Below are positions 22,495 to 27,442 of a stretch of 27,442 bases of DNA, in pieces. A model generated the notes under the pieces. The model was given only the letters and a program-made list of their open reading frames with translations. It did not search any database and had not been told where the DNA came from. The position numbers and the translations under genes were made by a program. Each line of letters begins with the position of its first letter. The stretch's first letter is position 1. This stretch comes from an uncultured Blautia sp. Lineage in GTDB: Bacteria > Bacillota > Clostridia > Lachnospirales > Lachnospiraceae. The stretch lies in NCBI GenBank assembly GCA_934373235.1, contig CAKROW010000035.1:1-27442 (forward strand), given 5' to 3'.

Positions 22495-23844
22495 ATGAGA
22501 AATAAGGTAGCATTACACAATCTGGGATGCAAGGTAAATTCATATGAACTTGAGGCTATGCAGCAGCTTCTGGAAAATGCAGGCTATGAGATCGTTCCCT
22601 TTGAACCGGGAGCAGATGTGTATGTGATCAACACCTGTACAGTTACCAATATTGCAGACCGCAAATCAAGACAGATGCTTCACAGGGCAAAAAAAATGAA
22701 CCCGGATGCCATTGTGGTGGCTGCCGGCTGTTATGTGCAGACTGGCGGGGACAAACTGAAAAAAGATGAGGCTATTGATCTGGTCCTTGGCAATAACCAG
22801 AAAAAAAATATCGTTGAAGCCCTGGAAGAATTTCAACTGGAAAAACAGGATAACGGTTCCCATGTGATCAGGATCAATCAGACAAAGGAATATGAGGAAC
22901 TGACCATAGACCATACAGCAGAGCATGTACGCGCCTATATCAAGGTACAGGACGGCTGTAACCAGTTCTGCACATACTGTATCATCCCATATGCAAGAGG
23001 CAGGGTGAGAAGCCGCAGGATCGAAAATGTGCTTCACGAGGTAGAAGCACTGGCAGACAAAGGCTACAGGGAAGTAGTTCTCACCGGGATCCATTTAAGC
23101 TCCTATGGAGTGGATTTTCCGGAGGAAGAAAAACAGACACTTCTTTCCCTGATCGAGGCAGTACATGAGATATCCGGAATCGAGAGGATCCGTCTGGGAT
23201 CCCTGGAACCGAGAATCATCACAAGGGAGTTTGCAGAAAAAATCGCCGCGCTTCCCAAGGTGTGCCCACATTTCCATCTGTCACTGCAGAGTGGCTGCGA
23301 TGAGACCTTAAAAAGGATGAACCGGAAATACACCAGTGAAGAATACAGAAAAAGCTGTGAACTTTTAAGGGAGGTATACAAAAATCCCGCACTTACCACA
23401 GATGTGATCGTTGGTTTCCCCATGGAAAGTGAGGAGGAATTCGAAAGCTCCAGGGCATTTGTGGATGGAATCCGGTTCTATGAGACCCACATCTTCAAAT
23501 ATTCCAGAAGGCAGGGAACCAGGGCGGCTGCCATGAAAGGCCAGCTTACGGAGGCGGAAAAAAGTGCAAGAAGCGATGTGATGATCGGGATGCACCACAG
23601 ACATGCACACGATTATGAGACTTCCATGATGGGAGAAGAGCTTAAGGTCCTTATTGAAGAAGAAATCCGGAAAGACGGAAAAAGCTGGTATGCAGGACAC
23701 AGCCGGGAATATATCAGAACAGTAGTGGAAAAATCACCGGAGTACGGGATCAATGATATTATCACCGTGAAAGCAGAGAGGTTTTTTGAGGAACATATCC
23801 TGACAGGAACAGTTACAGGCAGGGATCAACAGCAGGGCATTTGA
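22495..23844 (+). CDS. mtaB: tRNA t6A37 methylthiotransferase MtaB
   Basis: Radical-SAM enzyme that adds a methylthio group to N6-threonylcarbamoyladenosine 37 of ANN-decoding tRNAs. The 449-residue protein has the N-terminal UPF0004 domain with cluster cysteines Cys12 (LGCKVNSYE), Cys48 (NTCTVTNIADRKSRQ) and Cys79 (AAGCYVQ). The radical-SAM domain has Cys155, Cys159 and Cys162 in DGCNQFCTYC, followed by IIPYARGRVRSR, and there is a C-terminal TRAM-like segment. The length and NTCTVTN match MtaB rather than MiaB or RimO. The ATG is preceded by GTGAGGAAAA. It diverges from the HPr-like gene; its own promoter is not clear in the AT-rich 60 bases between them. Confidence 0.95.
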   Translation: MRNKVALHNLGCKVNSYELEAMQQLLENAGYEIVPFEPGADVYVINTCTVTNIADRKSRQMLHRAKKMNPDAIVVAAGCYVQTGGDKLKKDEAIDLVLGNNQKKNIVEALEEFQLEKQDNGSHVIRINQTKEYEELTIDHTAEHVRAYIKVQDGCNQFCTYCIIPYARGRVRSRRIENVLHEVEALADKGYREVVLTGIHLSSYGVDFPEEEKQTLLSLIEAVHEISGIERIRLGSLEPRIITREFAEKIAALPKVCPHFHLSLQSGCDETLKRMNRKYTSEEYRKSCELLREVYKNPALTTDVIVGFPMESEEEFESSRAFVDGIRFYETHIFKYSRRQGTRAAAMKGQLTEAEKSARSDVMIGMHHRHAHDYETSMMGEELKVLIEEEIRKDGKSWYAGHSREYIRTVVEKSPEYGINDIITVKAERFFEEHILTGTVTGRDQQQGI

Positions 23845-23852
23845 ATTAAGCA

Positions 23853-23881
23853 TTGTAATTTTACAAGAATTATATTAAAAT
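23853..23881 (+). promoter_or_regulatory. Candidate promoter of the ireB-ruvX operon
   Basis: TTGTAA (23853-23858; 4 of 6) and TAAAAT (23876-23881; 5 of 6) with a 17-base spacer, about 34 bases upstream of ireB. The surrounding sequence is AT-rich, so this is only a fair call. Confidence 0.45.
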
Positions 23882-23914
23882 AAAAAAGAATATATTTTAA
23901 GGACGTGAGAAATA

Positions 23915-24187
23915 ATGGCAGAGAACAATCTTGGAAATACGCAGTATTTCAGAACAAAGCCGGATCAGGAGCTTCAGGTTAAGGAAGTCCTGGATCTGGT
24001 GTACACAGCAATGGATGAGAAGGGGTATAACCCGGTGAACCAGATCGTCGGATACATTATGTCCGGAGATCCCACCTATATTACAAGTCATAAGGGCGCA
24101 AGAAGCATGATCATGAAGGTGGAGCGTGATGAGCTGGTAGAGGAACTTCTCAACGAGTACATTAAGAATAAATCCTGGGAACGGTAA
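23915..24187 (+). CDS. ireB: IreB family regulatory phosphoprotein (UPF0297)
   Basis: A 90-residue protein of family UPF0297. The Enterococcus faecalis member IreB is a dimer that lowers cephalosporin resistance and is phosphorylated on N-terminal threonines by the PASTA kinase IreK. Family features seen are VLDLVYTAMDEKGYNPVNQIVGYIMSGDPTYITSHKGARSMI. Near the N-terminus a Thr9 in NTQYF stands where the phosphorylated Thr of ETVRF lies; the other phosphothreonine is not obvious. The ATG is preceded by AAGGACGTGAG. ruvX begins one base after the stop, the usual neighbour in Firmicutes. Confidence 0.95.
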   Translation: MAENNLGNTQYFRTKPDQELQVKEVLDLVYTAMDEKGYNPVNQIVGYIMSGDPTYITSHKGARSMIMKVERDELVEELLNEYIKNKSWER

Positions 24188-24188
24188 T

Positions 24189-24620
24189 ATGAGGATACTG
24201 GGACTGGATTATGGCTCTAAGACTGTGGGGGTTGCCATAAGTGACCCTCTTGGTTTTACTGCACAGGGCGTGGAGACGATCTGGAGAAAGCAGGAGAACA
24301 AACTGCGCCAGACACTGGCACGTATTGAAGCAATCACAGAGGAGTACCAGGTGACGGAAATCGTACTTGGATACCCCAAGAATATGAATAACACAGTAGG
24401 AGAACGGGCAGAGAAATCTCTGGAGTTTAAGGAGATGCTTGAGAGACGTACAGGCCTGCCTGTTATTATGTGGGATGAGAGACTGACCACCATGGCTGCG
24501 GACCGTACACTGGAAGAGACAGGTGTGCATAAAGAGAACCGCAAGGAATTTCTTGACCAGGTGGCAGCAGTTTTTATTTTGCAGGGATATCTGGACTCTC
24601 TGGCTCATAAAAGCCTGTAA
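24189..24620 (+). CDS. ruvX: YqgF/RuvX, RNase H-fold nuclease (putative Holliday junction resolvase)
   Basis: A 143-residue protein with the RNase H-like fold. It shows the first acidic motif in MRILGLDYGSKTVGVAISD, VLGYPKNMNNTVGERA, the second acidic site in MWDERLTTMAA, and the third in EFLDQVAAVFILQGYLD. The E. coli homologue YqgF acts in processing the 5' end of 16S rRNA; Holliday-junction activity has been reported for other members, so the physiological role remains debated. The ATG lies one base after the ireB stop. Confidence 0.96.
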   Translation: MRILGLDYGSKTVGVAISDPLGFTAQGVETIWRKQENKLRQTLARIEAITEEYQVTEIVLGYPKNMNNTVGERAEKSLEFKEMLERRTGLPVIMWDERLTTMAADRTLEETGVHKENRKEFLDQVAAVFILQGYLDSLAHKSL

Positions 24621-24659
24621 GTCAGATTTTCCTAAGGAACGGATAAGGAAGAATTGAAT

Positions 24660-24929
24660 ATGGAAAAAATAATATTTCAGTCAGACGACGGCACTGCTGC
24701 AGAATTTTATGTGGAAGAGCAGACCAATATCGCAGGTGTGACTTATCTTTTGGTGTCCGATTCATTGGACGATGAGGCGGACGCTTACATTCTGAAGGAT
24801 ATTTCTGCGCCCGGAAGCCAGGAAGCATGCTATGAGATGGTAGAGGATGAAGATGAGCTCCAGGCAGTGTATGGGGTTTTTCAGCAGATGCTGGATGACG
24901 TGAATTTTGAATGGAGGAGCGATTTTTGA
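24660..24929 (+). CDS. DUF1292 family protein
   Basis: A small acidic protein (89 residues) of family DUF1292, often found between ruvX and downstream genes in Clostridia and Bacilli. Visible features are an N-terminal IIFQSDDGTAAEFYVEEQT, then TYLLVSD and an acidic EDEDELQAVYGVFQQMLDD segment. The ATG at 24660 has AAGGAA 9 bases upstream; a TTG two codons earlier is too close to that site. Its stop overlaps the proposed start of the RNase J gene, so translation is coupled. No function is established for the family. Confidence 0.88.
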   Translation: MEKIIFQSDDGTAAEFYVEEQTNIAGVTYLLVSDSLDDEADAYILKDISAPGSQEACYEMVEDEDELQAVYGVFQQMLDDVNFEWRSDF

Positions 24930-26848
24930 AAAGCGAGAACAACAGTGACAACAGAAATGCAGAGAGCAAAAGCCAGACTCCTGCAGCAGGCAGCAGAAGA
25001 ATGCCCAGACAGAAAAACGCAGCACCAAGAAACAGACAGTTCAGAAACAGCGGTTCAAAGGGACACGAGGAGAAATCCGGCAGAGGTTCCAGAAGAAACC
25101 AGTCCAGAAGCAATGAGAAGACCGCAGTGAAGGCAGCATCCAGATCCTCCAGGAATACTGTGAGGACACAGGGACGTAAGAACAGCCGTAAGGCAGCAGC
25201 TTCCAGGCTCAAGATCATTCCGCTTGGAGGACTGGAACAGATCGGAATGAATATTACAGCCTTTGAGTACGGTGACAGTATCGTGGTGGTGGATTGCGGA
25301 CTTTCTTTTCCTGAGGATGATATGCTGGGAATCGACCTTGTGATCCCGGATGTCACCTATCTGAAAGAGAATATCTCAAAGGTAAAGGGATTTGTGATCA
25401 CACATGGCCATGAGGACCATATCGGAGCACTTCCCTACATCCTGAAAGACATCAATGTACCGGTTTACGCCACCAAACTTACCCTTGGCCTGATCCGTAA
25501 CAAGCTTAAGGAGCATAACCTTGTACGCAGTACCAAGCTGAAAGAGGTAAAACACGGACAGGTTATCAACCTGGGAGAGTTTGCTGTTGAATTTATCAAG
25601 ACCAACCACAGTATCCAGGATGCATCTGCACTGGCGATCTATTCACCGGTGGGAATCGTTGTGCATACCGGAGACTTCAAGGTGGATTATACACCGGTAT
25701 TCGGTGATGCCATTGATCTGCAGCGCTTTGCCGAGATCGGAAAGAAGGGGGTTCTTGCACTGATGTGCGAGAGTACCAATGCGGAGCGACCGGGATTTAC
25801 CATGTCTGAGCGTACTGTGGGACATGTTTTTGACAATCTTTTTAATGAGCACAGGAATTCAAGGATCATCATAGCCACATTTGCATCCAATGTGGATCGT
25901 GTACAGCAGATCATCAATACAGCTTACCGCTTCGGAAGAAAGGTTGCTGTGGAGGGCCGCAGTATGGTCAATGTCATCTCTGTAGCGTCAGAGCTTGGCT
26001 ATCTGCAGATTCCGGAGAACACCCTTGTTGAGATCGACCAGGTGAAGAATTATCCGGATGACAAGATGGTTCTGATCACAACCGGAAGCCAGGGTGAGTC
26101 CATGGCTGCACTTTCCCGTATGGCAGCAAATATCCACAAAAAGATCACCATCAAGCCCAATGACACCATCATCTTCAGCTCCAATCCTATCCCAGGCAAC
26201 GAGAAGGCTGTTTCCAAGGTTATCAATGAGCTGTCCATGAAGGGGGCCAAGGTTATTTTCCAGGATGTCCATGTTTCCGGACATGCCTGCCAGGAGGAGA
26301 TCAAACTGATCTACTCCCTTGTAAAACCTAAATATGCTATCCCGATCCACGGCGAGTACCGTCATCTGACAGCACAGCGTCAGATCGTGGAAGAACTTGG
26401 GATTCCCAAAGAAAACATCTTTATTCTTTCTTCAGGAAATGTGCTGGAACTGGATGACCAGACTGCCAAAGTTACAGGAAGCGTTCATACAGGGGCTATC
26501 CTGGTTGACGGACTTGGCGTAGGTGATGTTGGAAATATTGTGCTCCGTGACCGTCAGCATCTGGCTGAGGACGGAATCATGATCGTTGTCATGACACTGG
26601 AACGTCACAGCAATGTGGTTCTTGCAGGACCGGATATTGTTTCCAGAGGATTTGTCTATGTAAGAGAATCCGAGGATCTTATGGAACATGCAAGGGAAGT
26701 GGTTGAGACTGCCCTGGATTCCTGCCTGGAAAACAATGTGACAGACTGGGGCAAGATCAAGACCGGTGTAAAGGATGCTCTCAGTGAATATCTGTGGAAG
26801 AGGACAAAGAGAAGTCCGATGATCCTGCCGATCATTATGGAGGCGTAG
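24926..26848 (+). CDS. rnj: Ribonuclease J with a long basic N-terminal extension
   Basis: A metallo-beta-lactamase/beta-CASP nuclease with 5'-3' exonuclease and endonuclease activity in mRNA decay and rRNA maturation. The catalytic part begins near residue 95 (LKIIPLGGLEQIGMN) and contains the zinc motif HGHEDHIGALP (from about 160), HTGDFK, beta-CASP motifs (ATFASNVDRVQ, TTGSQGE, PIPGNEK, VHVSGHA, PIHGEYRHL) and the C-terminal domain ending WKRTKRSPMILPIIME. The first ~94 residues are Arg, Lys, Ser and Asn rich, with almost no hydrophobics, making the product 640 residues against the usual ~555. I favour a TTG start at 24926, because GGAGG lies 8 bases upstream and the TTG overlaps the preceding stop (TTGA). 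An in-frame ATG at 24911 would add 5 residues but has no ribosome site. Confidence 0.93.
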   Translation: MKSENNSDNRNAESKSQTPAAGSRRMPRQKNAAPRNRQFRNSGSKGHEEKSGRGSRRNQSRSNEKTAVKAASRSSRNTVRTQGRKNSRKAAASRLKIIPLGGLEQIGMNITAFEYGDSIVVVDCGLSFPEDDMLGIDLVIPDVTYLKENISKVKGFVITHGHEDHIGALPYILKDINVPVYATKLTLGLIRNKLKEHNLVRSTKLKEVKHGQVINLGEFAVEFIKTNHSIQDASALAIYSPVGIVVHTGDFKVDYTPVFGDAIDLQRFAEIGKKGVLALMCESTNAERPGFTMSERTVGHVFDNLFNEHRNSRIIIATFASNVDRVQQIINTAYRFGRKVAVEGRSMVNVISVASELGYLQIPENTLVEIDQVKNYPDDKMVLITTGSQGESMAALSRMAANIHKKITIKPNDTIIFSSNPIPGNEKAVSKVINELSMKGAKVIFQDVHVSGHACQEEIKLIYSLVKPKYAIPIHGEYRHLTAQRQIVEELGIPKENIFILSSGNVLELDDQTAKVTGSVHTGAILVDGLGVGDVGNIVLRDRQHLAEDGIMIVVMTLERHSNVVLAGPDIVSRGFVYVRESEDLMEHAREVVETALDSCLENNVTDWGKIKTGVKDALSEYLWKRTKRSPMILPIIMEA

Positions 26849-26851
26849 GAG

Positions 26852-27190
26852 ATGGACGAGATCAATATGTGTATCAGCAGCCTTATGGATGCTGTGCGCA
26901 GAAGTGATGTATATCTGGAATACAAGAAACAGGAGGCGGAGCTTGACAGGGACCCTGAGCTTAAGGCGAGGGTCCTGAAGTTCCGCGGTGATAATTTCAG
27001 ACTTCAGAATGAAGCAAACAAGGATGAGCTGTTCCAGGTATCGGAACAGCTTAACCGGGAATCAGCATCTTTAAGACAGAATCTTAAAGTAAATGCCTAT
27101 CTGGACGCAGAGCTTGCGTTGTGCAGGATGCTCCAGCACATATGCAGAAGCGTTGCGGAAGGTATTGACATACAGATTCCGGACTTATAG
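26852..27190 (+). CDS. YlbF/YmcA family protein
   Basis: A 112-residue, mainly helical protein of the YlbF family. In B. subtilis YlbF, YmcA and YaaT form a complex that modulates RNase Y and affects competence, biofilm formation and sporulation. The sequence shows the typical two-helix region (VYLEYKKQEAELDRDPELKARVLKFRGDNFRLQ) and a C-terminal helix (LDAELALCRMLQHICRSVAEGI). The ATG is 3 bases after the RNase J stop, and the GGAGG ribosome site lies inside the end of that gene, so it is co-expressed with it. Which of YlbF or YmcA it equals functionally cannot be decided. Confidence 0.88.
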   Translation: MDEINMCISSLMDAVRRSDVYLEYKKQEAELDRDPELKARVLKFRGDNFRLQNEANKDELFQVSEQLNRESASLRQNLKVNAYLDAELALCRMLQHICRSVAEGIDIQIPDL

Positions 27191-27205
27191 GAGGAAAGAA
27201 GGACT

Positions 27206-27442
27206 ATGGCAGACACAAGAGAAAAGGTAGGCAGGGCCGGTGTTTTTCTGGCAGGGGGAATCTTTAAGGTTGCTCTGTATCTGTGTGTGATCGTTCTGAT
27301 TATCTGGATCGGAAAATCATCATATGAATTTGGGTACAATATATTTAACCAGCAGGCCATAAGCCCGGGAGAAGGTGTGCAGGTAACTGTAGTGGTGAAG
27401 GAAGGGGCATCAGCATACAAGATCGGTAAGACACTGAAACAG
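27206..27442 (+). CDS. mltG: MltG/YceG-like endolytic transglycosylase (5' part)
   Basis: The first 79 codons of a gene that runs off the right edge. The ATG at 27206 has GGAGGAAAG upstream and is 15 bases after the ylbF stop. The product begins with a charged tail (ADTREKVGR), one membrane helix (about 20-34, VALYLCVIVLIIWIG), and then VTVVVKEGASAYKIGKTLKQ, which is the start of the LysM-like subdomain of MltG/YceG. MltG cuts nascent peptidoglycan strands near synthesis sites. The catalytic part lies outside the window. Confidence 0.85.
   Translation, partial: MADTREKVGRAGVFLAGGIFKVALYLCVIVLIIWIGKSSYEFGYNIFNQQAISPGEGVQVTVVVKEGASAYKIGKTLKQ

Overview
The window looks like a chromosomal stretch from a low-to-mid GC Firmicute of class Clostridia, most likely family Lachnospiraceae (Blautia/Dorea/Ruminococcus-like gut anaerobe). 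The evidence is the strong AGGAGG-type ribosome sites, the hrcA-grpE-dnaK-dnaJ order with a CIRCE operator, the neighbours prmA-rsmE-cysteine desulfurase-thiI, the ireB-ruvX-DUF1292-RNase J-ylbF-mltG block, and YesM/YesN-type regulators beside a carbohydrate ABC importer. I cannot fix the genus from the sequence alone. No tRNA, rRNA, CRISPR array, insertion sequence or prophage gene was seen.

Layout. 1-150: tail of an unidentified gene and a strong terminator. 259-2247: uvrB alone with its own terminator. 2360-7025, minus strand: a sensor kinase (YesM type) and overlapping AraC-type response regulator (YesN type), followed by a secreted protein with two bacterial Ig-like (Big_2) repeats. 7275-12748, plus strand and divergent from the kinase: a carbohydrate uptake and cleavage operon made of a solute-binding protein, two permeases, a DUF2961/GH172 glycoside hydrolase and a second, paralogous solute-binding lipoprotein. 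No ATPase is encoded, so a shared MsmX/MsmK-like ATPase elsewhere is inferred. 12794-17842: heat-shock operon with sigma-A promoter, perfect CIRCE, hrcA, grpE, dnaK, dnaJ and terminator. 17940-22001: prmA, rsmE, a NifS-like cysteine desulfurase and thiI (ribosomal protein, rRNA and tRNA modification). 22127-22363, minus strand: an HPr-like protein that lacks the phosphorylatable histidine loop. 22495-23844: the tRNA methylthiotransferase mtaB. 23915-27442: ireB, ruvX, a DUF1292 protein, RNase J with a long basic N-terminal tail, ylbF and the start of mltG, tightly packed with overlapping or adjacent reading frames.

How it works together. The kinase/regulator pair probably senses an extracellular oligosaccharide and activates the divergent uptake operon, whose promoter has a passable -10 but no clear -35, as expected for an activator-dependent promoter. 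The imported sugar would be cut in the cytoplasm by the GH172 enzyme, a family known to act on furanosides (alpha-fructofuranosides or D-arabinofuranosides). The rest is housekeeping: protein folding under HrcA control, translation-apparatus modification, RNA decay and cell-wall synthesis. The most unusual points are the pair of divergent solute-binding proteins (one without a lipobox) around one permease pair, the His-less HPr paralogue, and the roughly 94-residue basic tail on RNase J.
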